Positions 1 through 6,754 are shown, counted from the first letter of the stretch. The stretch is 17,816 bases of DNA from an uncultured Clostridia bacterium (GCA_934271725.1 CAKQSC010000019.1:1-17816), one strand, 5' to 3'. Numbers and translations: made by a program. The notes: generated from the sequence alone by a model not told the origin.

Positions 1-19
1 ATAAAAAGGGTGTGTACGA

Positions 20-48
20 TTGATAACGCGCAACTTTTGTGATATAAT
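20..48 (+). promoter_or_regulatory. Extended -10 sigma-A promoter for the first ATP-grasp gene
   Basis: TTGATA (20-25) and a perfect TATAAT (43-48) are separated by 17 bases, and TGA at 40-42 supplies the extended -10 TGn. The expected start point is about 7 bases after the -10, at 55-56, which coincides with the A of the ATG at 56. A longer reading frame could open at the TTG at 20, but that TTG is the -35 box itself, so it is not the protein start. Confidence 0.85.
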
Positions 49-55
49 TGATTTT

Positions 56-919
56 ATGAAAGGTTTGTTTATAGATAACGAATATTTGTGCGGTGAAAAG
101 TATTCGGCGATTTTTACCGAGTTTGAAAAAGCCTTTTCCGCGCTCGGAGTAAGTCTGAAAAGAAAATCCAACGCGGACGTGTGGAAACTTATAAGCGAAG
201 ACAAACTTGAAAAATACGATTTCGTGTTGTTTTGGGACAAGGATATTCGTCTTGCCGAAATGCTTGAAAACAGGTCGTACAAAGTCTTTAATTCGTCGGG
301 AACGATTGCCGTTTGCGACGATAAAGGGGCTACGTATTCTTCTCTTTACGGCAAGGTTGTAATGCCCGTTACTCTCGTCGCGCCGTTTACTTATGAAAAC
401 GTAGGGTATACTAACTACGACTTTCTTTTGACTGCCGAAAAAACGCTCGGTTACCCTATGGTGGTTAAAGAAAGCCACGGCTCTTTCGGCAAACAGGTCT
501 ACCTCGTTAAAAACAGAGGAGAACTCGAACGCAAAGTCAAAGAAATAGGGGCAAAGCCCTTTATTATGCAGGAGTTCGTATCTTCGAGTTTCGGAACGGA
601 CGTAAGGGCGCAGGTCGTAGGCGACAGAGTAGTTGCGTTCGTTAAAAGAAAGGGCGCGGACGGGAGTTTCGTTTCCAACGCGTCTAGTGGCGGAAGTATG
701 GAAAAATACGACGCGGACAAGGAGTTTGAAAAGTTGGCGATAAAGTCGGCTAAACTCGTCGGTGCGGATTTTGCCGGCGTGGATATACTTTTCGGCAAGG
801 ACGGCGAACCGATTTTATGCGAAATCAATTCCAACGCGCATTTTGTCAATCTTAAAAACGCCACGGGAGTAAACACCGCGGAGCATATAGCAAAATATAT
901 TACGGAAAAAATAAAATGA
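56..919 (+). CDS. RimK-like ATP-grasp ligase (first of a tandem pair)
   Basis: This is a 287-residue cytoplasmic protein of the RimK / glutathione-synthetase-like ATP-grasp superfamily. Such enzymes use ATP to form an acyl-phosphate and join a carboxylate to an amine, often adding an amino acid to a peptide or protein. The ATP-grasp core follows a pre-ATP N-terminal region. The nucleotide-binding lysine is K138 in VVKESHGSFGKQV, with the glycine-rich loop H141-K146. R and D of the FGTDVRAQVV strand are present, and the metal-binding end is CEINSNAH, with E256 and N258. The start is ATG 56, because the promoter occupies the upstream TTG. No Shine-Dalgarno sequence is visible, consistent with a leaderless message. 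Its stop overlaps the next ATG (ATGA), so the two ligases are probably translationally coupled. The substrate cannot be read from sequence. RimK, LysX-like and cofactor or peptide ligases are all possible. Confidence 0.85.
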   Translation: MKGLFIDNEYLCGEKYSAIFTEFEKAFSALGVSLKRKSNADVWKLISEDKLEKYDFVLFWDKDIRLAEMLENRSYKVFNSSGTIAVCDDKGATYSSLYGKVVMPVTLVAPFTYENVGYTNYDFLLTAEKTLGYPMVVKESHGSFGKQVYLVKNRGELERKVKEIGAKPFIMQEFVSSSFGTDVRAQVVGDRVVAFVKRKGADGSFVSNASSGGSMEKYDADKEFEKLAIKSAKLVGADFAGVDILFGKDGEPILCEINSNAHFVNLKNATGVNTAEHIAKYITEKIK

Positions 920-1698
920 AGATAGGCATTTATTACGACGAAGAACGGTTAAAGGCGAACGGTTGGTTTGCCGAAACGCTTAAAAAAGAATTAGAAAACA
1001 GAGGTTGCGAGGCTTTTATAGCGATGACGGGGGATTTTTCCGTTATTCCCGACGTAGCGGTTATGCGGGCGACGGATTACTCCTTTTCAAAATCGCTTGA
1101 AGCAAAGGGCGTAAGAGTGGTAAACAACTCGAAAGTAAGCCGAATCGCCAACGACAAAGTCGAAAGCAAACTGTACGCGTTGGGGCTGGACGTACCCGTT
1201 ATGCAGGGGTTCGTTGGCAACAAAGAATCGAGCGCGTACGTTGTTTATCCTAAAATCGTCAAATCGAGATACGGGCACGGCGGTACGCAGGTGTATATGG
1301 TAAACAATCATAAAGAGTACGCCAAAGCGTTTCGGGCAATAGGCGAAAAAACGGTGCTGATAGAAGACGTCGCGAGAGATTTTGGCAAAGATTTAAGGGT
1401 GTACGTTATGGGCGGAAAGATTCTTTGCGGGGTGTTGAGAACGTCCGAAACGGATTTCAGAAGCAACTATTCGCTCGGCGGCAAAGCGCGGGTAGTCGAT
1501 ATTCCCGACGACGCGAAAGAGTATACGAAAACGCTTATAACGGGGTTGGACGCAACGTTTATCGGCGTGGATTTCGTGTTCGATAAAGGCAGAGCAAGAC
1601 TCAACGAAATAGAAGACGTGGTGGGGTGCAGAATGCTTTACGACCTTAACGTTTGCGACGCGGTCGAGTTGTATGCGGACGAGATTTTAAAAGGGTAA
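916..1698 (+). CDS. Second RimK-like ATP-grasp protein
   Basis: This is a 260-residue ATP-grasp protein, a distant paralog of the gene it overlaps by 4 bases. The ATP lysine is K116 in KIVKSRYGHGGTQVYMV, and the central domain carries FGKDLRVYVMGG. At the metal site, where the upstream protein has E-I-N, this one reads N230-E231-I-E233-D234 (LNEIEDVVGCRML), so the usual Asn ligand is replaced by an acidic residue. The pre-ATP domain (about 1-85) has only weak similarity to the partner. The overlap and common promoter suggest sequential or heteromeric action on one pathway, but that is inference. It could have kept catalysis with altered metal geometry or could be a regulatory pseudo-enzyme. 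No separate ribosome site is obvious, so coupling to the upstream gene is likely. Confidence 0.8.
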   Translation: MKIGIYYDEERLKANGWFAETLKKELENRGCEAFIAMTGDFSVIPDVAVMRATDYSFSKSLEAKGVRVVNNSKVSRIANDKVESKLYALGLDVPVMQGFVGNKESSAYVVYPKIVKSRYGHGGTQVYMVNNHKEYAKAFRAIGEKTVLIEDVARDFGKDLRVYVMGGKILCGVLRTSETDFRSNYSLGGKARVVDIPDDAKEYTKTLITGLDATFIGVDFVFDKGRARLNEIEDVVGCRMLYDLNVCDAVELYADEILKG

Positions 1699-1711
1699 AG
1701 GAGCGGTTTTA

Positions 1712-2455
1712 ATGGTTTTGACCGAAACGCAAAAAAGAATACTCGATTTAAGCGAACGCGCGTTCGATAAAGGGGTTTATGCGTTCAGCGATTTTCTGAA
1801 CGAAACGGAGATTGCGGAAATAAAAGGACTTAAACTGCCTACCGCGGTGTCGTTTTACGGCGGAGCGGATTTTTGCGACAAGGCGGTTGCGAGATTAGGC
1901 TCAAAAGAAGAGTTTTACTACGAAGAAGATTTCCCGATAGACCTTATTAAAATAACGCCCGTATCCGTAAAGTTTTGCAAACCCGTTACGCACAGAGATT
2001 TTTTGGGGGCGATACTCAACCTCGGCGTAGACAGGGGCAAAGTGGGAGATATTTTTACGGACGGCGTCGTCGGGTACGTTGCGGTGATAAACACGCTTAC
2101 GGATTTTTTGACGGAAAATCTCGTTAAGGTAGGGGCTAACGCCGTTAAAGTCGACGTAGCGGACGGCGTTCCCGACGGATTTAAACCCAAAACGGAAGAA
2201 AAAGAACTGATTGTTTCGAGTTTACGAACTGACGCGATAATATCGAAAGTTTACAACTTGTCGCGGGAACAGAGCCTTGACCTTTTCAGAGAAGGTTTAG
2301 TCGCGATAAACGGCAAACCGAGCACGGAAAACGCAAAACTCTTAACGGGCGGCGAAACGGTATCCGTCAGGGGTTACGGCAAGTTTAAGTTTATCGGACA
2401 AACGGCAACGACCAAAAAAGACAAACTTTGCGTAAAAATAGAAAAGTACGTTTAA
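1712..2455 (+). CDS. ylmH: YlmH-type S4-domain RNA-binding protein
   Basis: This 247-residue protein matches the YlmH family of Gram-positive bacteria (usually about 255 residues). The N-terminal two thirds form the family-specific region. The S4 RNA-binding domain starts near residue 170 with SLRTDAIISKVYNLSR and continues through LFREGLVAINGK to ETVSVRGYGKFKF, the canonical S4 pattern. YlmH in Bacillus subtilis binds ribosomal large-subunit complexes and can act in ribosome-associated quality control. It was first noted in the cell-division cluster ylmD-H/divIVA. Here it sits instead behind two ATP-grasp ligases, 13 bases downstream, with a good Shine-Dalgarno AAAGGAG (1697-1703) 8 bases before the ATG. 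No divIVA or ylmD-G neighbours are in the window. Confidence 0.88.
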   Translation: MVLTETQKRILDLSERAFDKGVYAFSDFLNETEIAEIKGLKLPTAVSFYGGADFCDKAVARLGSKEEFYYEEDFPIDLIKITPVSVKFCKPVTHRDFLGAILNLGVDRGKVGDIFTDGVVGYVAVINTLTDFLTENLVKVGANAVKVDVADGVPDGFKPKTEEKELIVSSLRTDAIISKVYNLSREQSLDLFREGLVAINGKPSTENAKLLTGGETVSVRGYGKFKFIGQTATTKKDKLCVKIEKYV

Positions 2456-2478
2456 AGGCGTATCGGCATAAAAAAGGT

Positions 2479-2522
2479 CGTTGTAAAATATGCTTTACAA
2501 ACGGCTTTGAATATGATATAAT
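2479..2522 (+). promoter_or_regulatory. Promoter with an inverted repeat over the -35 box
   Basis: TTTACA (2494-2499), 17 bases, then TATAAT (2517-2522), with an extended -10 TGA at 2514-2516. The perfect inverted repeat TTGTAAA (2481-2487), six-base spacer, TTTACAA (2494-2500) covers the -35 element. It could be an operator. It could also be a weak hairpin after ylmH, but no T-run follows it. Confidence 0.75.
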
Positions 2523-2585
2523 AGAAAACAAGTCGCGATACGCGCGCTAAAAAACAGACCGCCGTGTTTACGACAATTTATTTTT

Positions 2586-2590
2586 GGAGG
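2586..2590 (+). promoter_or_regulatory. Shine-Dalgarno site that fixes the CNNM start
   Basis: GGAGG lies 11 bases before ATG 2602. It overlaps the more upstream TTG (2584-2586), so translation from that TTG is implausible. Confidence 0.75.
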
Positions 2591-2601
2591 TATTTTTCGT
2601 C

Positions 2602-3684
2602 ATGGACGACCCTTTAAGTATAGGGCTGCTCGCAAGTAAGGTCGGTATGAGCAATCCTATGAACATCATACTGACCGTAACAATCGTAATTTTGGTATTT
2701 TTTTCCGCTTTCTTTTCGGCAAGCGAAACGGCGTTTACGTCTTTAAATCTTTTAAGAATAAAAACCGCGCTTCCCAAGAAAAAAGCAAAACTCGTAATAA
2801 AACTTTACGAAAAATACGAAAAACTCATTTCCACGATTTTGGTAGGGAACAATATAGTAAACATCGTCGCGACAACTTTATCGACGATATTGTTTACACG
2901 GCTGTTCGGCGCGAATCTCGGCGCGACGTTATCGACCGTCGTGTTGACGCTGGTAATTTTGATATTCGGAGAAATCACACCGAAAACGCTCGCCAAAGAA
3001 ATCCCCGAAAAAATCGCTTTTTTCGTCGTTTACCCTTTGACGGTTATTTACTATATACTGACGCCGTTCAACTTCACGTTCAACGCGTTGGCAAAAGGTC
3101 TTAAAAAACTGTTTCACATCAAAGGCAAAAAAGCGACGTACACCGAGGAAGAGTTTAAAATGCTCGTTTCAGACATAGCCGATCAGGGCGTTCTGAAAGA
3201 ACACGAAGAAGAGTTTATTCAGAACACCATAACGGGCGACGACAGAACGGTAGAAAGCGTTATGACGAAAATAGAAGACGTCGAATATATCAAGTCTTCC
3301 GAAAAAATAGAAAACATACTTGAAAGTTTTGAAACTTACAACTATTCGAGATTGCCCGTAAAAAGAGAAGAAAAGTTTATCGGCGTATTGTATCAGAAAG
3401 ACTTTTTCGAAGCCCTTCTTAAAGGCGACAAGGAATGGAAAAGCCTTATTCGCCCCGTAAGATACGTTAAGCCTACGGAAAAGATATTCCGCCTGTTGCA
3501 TTTTATGCAGAAACAGCATCAGCACATGGCAATCGTCGTCGACGAAGATAAACTTCCGCTCGGAATAATTACTCTCGAAGACATTATAGAAGAAATCGTC
3601 GGCGAAATAGAGGACGAATACGACGACGAGAGAGAGGAAGCGGACGAACTCGAAGAACTTAAAAAACAACCGGAAAAGGCATAA
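2602..3684 (+). CDS. CNNM/CorC-family CBS-domain membrane protein
   Basis: This is a 360-residue integral membrane protein of the HlyC/CorC (CNNM) family, linked in other species to magnesium or other divalent-cation efflux. The DUF21 membrane domain spans about residues 20-170, with the family signatures SASETA (39-44), GNNIVNI (82-88) and GEITPK (122-127). A linker (TEEEFKMLVSDI) leads to two CBS domains (about 215-270 and 275-335), which in CNNM proteins bind adenine nucleotides. The protein then ends in an acidic tail (EDEYDDEREEADELEEL) and lacks the usual C-terminal CorC_HlyC domain. The start is ATG 2602. GGAGG at 2586-2590 lies 11 bases upstream, and a possible TTG start at 2584 overlaps that site and is rejected. 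The stop codon shares one base with the next gene's ATG. Confidence 0.88.
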   Translation: MDDPLSIGLLASKVGMSNPMNIILTVTIVILVFFSAFFSASETAFTSLNLLRIKTALPKKKAKLVIKLYEKYEKLISTILVGNNIVNIVATTLSTILFTRLFGANLGATLSTVVLTLVILIFGEITPKTLAKEIPEKIAFFVVYPLTVIYYILTPFNFTFNALAKGLKKLFHIKGKKATYTEEEFKMLVSDIADQGVLKEHEEEFIQNTITGDDRTVESVMTKIEDVEYIKSSEKIENILESFETYNYSRLPVKREEKFIGVLYQKDFFEALLKGDKEWKSLIRPVRYVKPTEKIFRLLHFMQKQHQHMAIVVDEDKLPLGIITLEDIIEEIVGEIEDEYDDEREEADELEELKKQPEKA

Positions 3685-4751
3685 TGAAAATTGTTTCTAT
3701 CGACACGGAAAGTTGCAACGGCTGTTCGTACGACGGCAGTCTTTGTAGCGTCGGGTACTGTGTTTTTGACGAAAACTTTAATATAACGGAACAAAAGGAC
3801 GTACTCATAAATCCTCTGCCGAAAGAGTTCAGACTTTCCGCTTACGGTAAAGCGCCCGAAATAAAACTCGGGTACGACGAAAAAACTTTTCGCTCGTCGC
3901 CGAGGTTTTCAGGCGTGTACGAAGAGGTTAAAAAACTTTTTGAAGGGGAAGTCGTCGTTCTCGGATTTTCGTTCAACAACGACATAAGTTACCTTAACGA
4001 CGCGTGCGATAAGTTTAACTTTGAAAGGTTTAAGTTTTCCTATCTCGACGTGCAGAAGATTTACGCTCTTCAAAAAGGAGATAAACGGCAGGTGGGGCTA
4101 GCCTATATGGCGAGCGAATACGGCATAACTTTTGCCGAACACCGTAGCGACGAGGACGCCCGCGCGACGGGACTTATTATGAAAGGTATTCTCGAAAGCG
4201 AAAACCTCGATTTAAACGGCATAGTCGAAAAGTACGAGATAATTTACGGTAAAAACGGCGAGGAGCCGAAATATATGGACTCGCGCGTGTACATAAGGCA
4301 AAAGTACGACAAAACGCTTAAACCCGTCAAAAAGATTTTAATCGACGAATACAGAGCGTCGCTCGTTGTTCCCGAAAAAAGGGAGCCTTGCGTTTATTCG
4401 GGAAAGACTTTGTGTTTTGCCGAAAACATAGAGTATGCCGACGCGGACGAGTTCCGTTCCTTGCTTAAACGTCTTAACGACTGCGGTGTAAAAACGGTCA
4501 GGGACGTTGGCGAATGTAACGTGTTTGTGAAAAGCGCGGACGGGTACGGCGAAAGATATACCAAAGCCGTTGTAAGAAGAGATGCCGGAGAGGGTATTAA
4601 AATAATAACTTACGACGAGTTTGACGACCGCGTAGGCGGTTACGAAAAGTTGACTTTCGACGACGAAAAGGTTCTTAAAGATTATTACGCAAGAGTCGAA
4701 CTTCGCAAAAAAGAAAAAGCGTTATTTAAAATGAAAAACAAAAAGAGGTAA
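3684..4751 (+). CDS. DEDDh 3'-5' exonuclease with BRCT-like C-terminal region
   Basis: This 355-residue protein carries a DnaQ-like exonuclease domain at residues 1-170. The five expected catalytic residues are in place: D7 and E9 (SIDTES), D100 (FNNDISYL), and H153 and D158 (HRSDEDA, the H-x4-D of the DEDDh subgroup). Members cleave nucleotides from the 3' end of DNA or RNA with two metal ions. The polymerase III epsilon and RNase T groups both belong here. Residues about 230-330, starting GKTLCFAENIEYADADEF and ending IITYDEFDDRV, resemble a BRCT fold, a combination known in other Bacillota exonucleases. This second assignment is weaker. The tail is very basic (KKEKALFKMKNKKR). It overlaps the CNNM gene by one base (TAATG), with only a weak GGAAAAGG site, so translation is probably coupled. 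The cation-transporter neighbour does not suggest its DNA or RNA target. Confidence 0.85.
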   Translation: MKIVSIDTESCNGCSYDGSLCSVGYCVFDENFNITEQKDVLINPLPKEFRLSAYGKAPEIKLGYDEKTFRSSPRFSGVYEEVKKLFEGEVVVLGFSFNNDISYLNDACDKFNFERFKFSYLDVQKIYALQKGDKRQVGLAYMASEYGITFAEHRSDEDARATGLIMKGILESENLDLNGIVEKYEIIYGKNGEEPKYMDSRVYIRQKYDKTLKPVKKILIDEYRASLVVPEKREPCVYSGKTLCFAENIEYADADEFRSLLKRLNDCGVKTVRDVGECNVFVKSADGYGERYTKAVVRRDAGEGIKIITYDEFDDRVGGYEKLTFDDEKVLKDYYARVELRKKEKALFKMKNKKR

Positions 4752-4757
4752 ACTTAC

Positions 4758-4799
4758 GCCCGTCGCGCTGTGCGCGACGGGCTTGCTTTTCGTTATTTT
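4758..4799 (+). terminator. Strong intrinsic terminator after the exonuclease gene
   Basis: GCCCGTCGCG (4758-4767) pairs perfectly with CGCGACGGGC (4773-4782) around a 5-base loop. An interrupted T-rich stretch (TTGCTTTTCGTTATTTTT) follows. It closes the CNNM-exonuclease transcript. Confidence 0.9.
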
Positions 4800-4812
4800 T
4801 ACCCGACATAGT

Positions 4813-4833
4813 CCGCAAGAGCGCGGGTTTTTT
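4813..4833 (+). terminator. Weak second hairpin with T-run
   Basis: CCGC (4813-4816) and GCGG (4823-4826) form a short stem followed by GTTTTTT. It may be a back-up terminator behind the strong one, but the stem is short. Confidence 0.35.
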
Positions 4834-4900
4834 CAAAATCTGCAAAGATAAGTTTTAAAAAACGGAATAAAAGCGTGTTTTCGGCAAATACTGTAATCAG

Positions 4901-5005
4901 CGATCGGGTGGTAGAAACGCCTATGCTTTATGCGTAAATTCGGTTCTATCGGAAACGGTTGCTCTTATATAAAGGTTTATCGAGGCAACCGTCCCGATAG
5001 CCGTT
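4901..5005 (+). ncRNA. Candidate structured RNA with two alternative folds
   Basis: No gene covers this stretch, yet it is rich in complementary segments. ACGGTTGC (4955-4962) pairs perfectly with GCAACCGT (4985-4992). Around it, either ATCGGG (4903-4908) pairs with CCCGAT (4993-4998), enclosing a second hairpin (4912-4920 with 4932-4935 and 4944-4948) in a three-way junction, or CTATCGG (4946-4952) pairs with CCGATAG (4994-5000) in one long hairpin. The two outer pairings exclude each other. A perfect terminator follows at 5006. I could not match it to a riboswitch, 6S, SRP or T-box consensus, and no convincing promoter of its own was found. The strand is inferred from the terminator. Confidence 0.45.
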
Positions 5006-5040
5006 AAAGACGGAAAAGGTGTTCTTTTTCCGTCTTTTGT
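5006..5040 (+). terminator. Intrinsic terminator of the structured-RNA region
   Basis: AAAGACGGAAAA (5006-5017) is perfectly complementary to TTTTCCGTCTTT (5026-5037) and continues into TTTTG. Because the -35 box of the next gene starts at 5052, this hairpin most likely ends a separate upstream RNA rather than attenuating that gene. Confidence 0.8.
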
Positions 5041-5051
5041 TTGATAAAGCA

Positions 5052-5101
5052 TTGACATAAGTAATAAAAAATGTTACTATTGTAATAGTTTTTTATTACA
5101 A
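5052..5101 (+). promoter_or_regulatory. Promoter of the unknown membrane protein, with nested inverted repeats
   Basis: Consensus TTGACA (5052-5057), 17 bases, TACTAT (5075-5080), with TGT at 5072-5074 as an extended -10. Start point expected near 5087. GTAATAAAAAA (5061-5071) is the exact reverse complement of TTTTTTATTAC (5089-5099), flanking the -10 and start point. A second inverted repeat, TTGTAATA (5080-5087) and TATTACAA (5094-5101), lies inside and beyond the start. The arrangement looks like an operator. Confidence 0.8.
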
Positions 5102-5111
5102 ACGGTGCACA

Positions 5112-6650
5112 ATGGAAAATGAAAAAGATATAAACGCGGAAATCGAAGTTTCCGCAGACGATGATAACGGCGGTAAAGCCGTCGAACCTCAAACCGATGC
5201 GGAAAATCGGTTAAGCGTAAACGAAAGAAAAAAGAAAAAAGAAAAAAAGCCCGTTTCGCGCAAAAAGGTGTTGAAAAGGCGCAGGGCGATATTTTTTTCC
5301 GCGCTTACGGTATTTGTCGGCATAGTCGTCGCGGGTGCGTCGATAGTAGGTATTATGAATAAGCCGAGAGAATTATCCAAAGAAATTATAGAATACGACG
5401 ATTTGACGGCTCTGCAACAAAAGTTTAACCTTTTGCCCGTTAAGGAATTGTCCGAATATAAAGACAATCTCGGGGCGGATTTGTGGCTTTTGAACAACGA
5501 AATGGCAAACAACCTGTTCGCCACTTCCGATTACGCCAAAGAAACGGCTTATGAGATTTTTTCCGTTTTATATACCAAACTTTTGCGTGAGGAAAACGTT
5601 CAGGCGTTGACGGACGGGCGTACTACCGTGGGCGGAATAACTTCCCCGTGTCAGAACGACAAAAAACTTATAACGACTTGCGCCGACGGTAAAAAACAAC
5701 AGGATATGTTCATAAACATCTGGGGTAACGCCATGAATATGGGTATCCCCGACGAAAGACACTATCTTAACCTTACGGACAAAACGGTAAGAACGAACAA
5801 CACGCAGTTTTCCAAAGGGTGGCTTAATTATACGGAAGCCGAATACGTTGCCAACTATATGTATCAGGCAAGATGGTTTCACCATACGGTAAGCATTGAG
5901 TCGATAAACAAGGTATATTTCCATAAAGTCGATAAATCGCTTGTAGAAAAAAGGGACGATTATATAGCGACAAAGTGTCATACGCCATCGTTTTATGCCG
6001 GCGGGCTTACGGGCGTTAAAACGGAAAATTATTCGTCGAGATATAACCCGACGGGTAAATACGAAGAAATGGGAAATTATTACGAAATCCTTTTTTATCT
6101 CGACGGCAAGATAAGCGGAACGGAAATAGAAAGGCAAACGAAATCCGCTTCCAACGCGAAAGACCTTACTTATACGGGCAACGCCGTGGTGGGTATGGTT
6201 ATGGACGAAAATTACGTTCTTAACAGCGTTATTATGTATGAAGAATACAACCTCATCAACCCGTACGGACTTGCCATAAAAGGCTCGGCGAAAAACGCCG
6301 TTTCGGAGTTCTATTATTACGGCGAAGAAATGTGGTCTAACGGCGAAAACGGCGAAGTAACGCAAGGCTACGTCGGATTTACGGGGGTAGAGGACGGCAA
6401 AACGGCGAAAGGCGCTGGTATGGCGACTCTCGATAAGTTGGTAGTTTCCGTATTCACCGTAATAGGCATTTTGTGCGGAGGGTATATAGCGACTTATCTT
6501 TTGTGGAAGTTTACGGGACTCGGTATTCCCGGTATTACTAAACTTTACGCCGGAATGGACGAGATTTTGTTTATGAGCGGTAAACCCGTTAAAGACGTAG
6601 TTCATCGCAAAGCGAAAAAAGAACAAACCGAAAATACGGATAAAGAATAA
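5112..6650 (+). CDS. Unrecognised two-pass membrane protein with large outer domain
   Basis: I do not recognise the family of this 512-residue protein. Residues 1-58 are charged, with a strongly basic end (KKKKEKK, then KKVLKRRR). A first membrane segment covers about 59-82 (AIFFSALTVFVGIVVAGASI). A domain of about 355 residues, rich in Asn, Tyr, Lys and Glu, follows. A second membrane segment covers about 443-467 (LVVSVFTVIGILCGGYIATY), and the tail to 512 is hydrophilic. By the positive-inside rule both ends are cytoplasmic and the middle domain is outside. The middle holds two nearby cysteines (SPCQND and TTCADG), which could bridge. The start ATG 5112 has only GGTG (5104-5107) as a weak ribosome site. 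It is monocistronic, with its own promoter and terminator, and has the same codon style as its neighbours, so recent transfer is not suggested. Confidence 0.85.
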   Translation: MENEKDINAEIEVSADDDNGGKAVEPQTDAENRLSVNERKKKKEKKPVSRKKVLKRRRAIFFSALTVFVGIVVAGASIVGIMNKPRELSKEIIEYDDLTALQQKFNLLPVKELSEYKDNLGADLWLLNNEMANNLFATSDYAKETAYEIFSVLYTKLLREENVQALTDGRTTVGGITSPCQNDKKLITTCADGKKQQDMFINIWGNAMNMGIPDERHYLNLTDKTVRTNNTQFSKGWLNYTEAEYVANYMYQARWFHHTVSIESINKVYFHKVDKSLVEKRDDYIATKCHTPSFYAGGLTGVKTENYSSRYNPTGKYEEMGNYYEILFYLDGKISGTEIERQTKSASNAKDLTYTGNAVVGMVMDENYVLNSVIMYEEYNLINPYGLAIKGSAKNAVSEFYYYGEEMWSNGENGEVTQGYVGFTGVEDGKTAKGAGMATLDKLVVSVFTVIGILCGGYIATYLLWKFTGLGIPGITKLYAGMDEILFMSGKPVKDVVHRKAKKEQTENTDKE

Positions 6651-6655
6651 ATATA

Positions 6656-6692
6656 AAACGCGTCTTGCAATATTGCGGGACGCGTTTCGTAT
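6656..6692 (+). terminator. Hairpin after the membrane-protein gene
   Basis: AAACGCGTC (6656-6664) pairs with GACGCGTTT (6679-6687) around a 14-base loop. The T-run is short (TTTCGTATT). On the minus strand the hairpin is followed by TTTTATATTTATT, so it may serve both strands. Confidence 0.6.
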
Positions 6693-6716
6693 TCGTCGTC
6701 GACTGTAAAAAGATAA

Positions 6717-6749
6717 CCGCTTTCGCCGGTTACGGCGAAAGCGGGTTTT
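6717..6749. terminator. Bidirectional terminator between convergent genes
   Basis: CCGCTTTCGCCG (6717-6728) and CGGCGAAAGCGG (6733-6744) form a perfect 12-base-pair stem with a GTTA loop. GTTTTC follows on the + strand, and TTATCTTTTTAC on the minus strand just past the asparaginase stop. It is placed to stop both the membrane-protein and asparaginase transcripts. Confidence 0.85.
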
Positions 6750-6754
6750 CAATT

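Noticed and set aside
4905..4920. GGGTGGTA sequence resembling part of a T-box antiterminator
   Set aside because: The rest of the T-box motif (ACCGCG) is absent, no specifier stem is seen, and it lies upstream of a separate hairpin rather than beside the terminator.
5568..6752. 394-codon open frame on the minus strand opposite the unknown membrane protein
   Set aside because: Composition is typical of antisense shadow frames (Arg, Phe, Val, His runs). The + strand frame has a consensus promoter and coherent membrane topology, while the minus frame would start in the terminator region.
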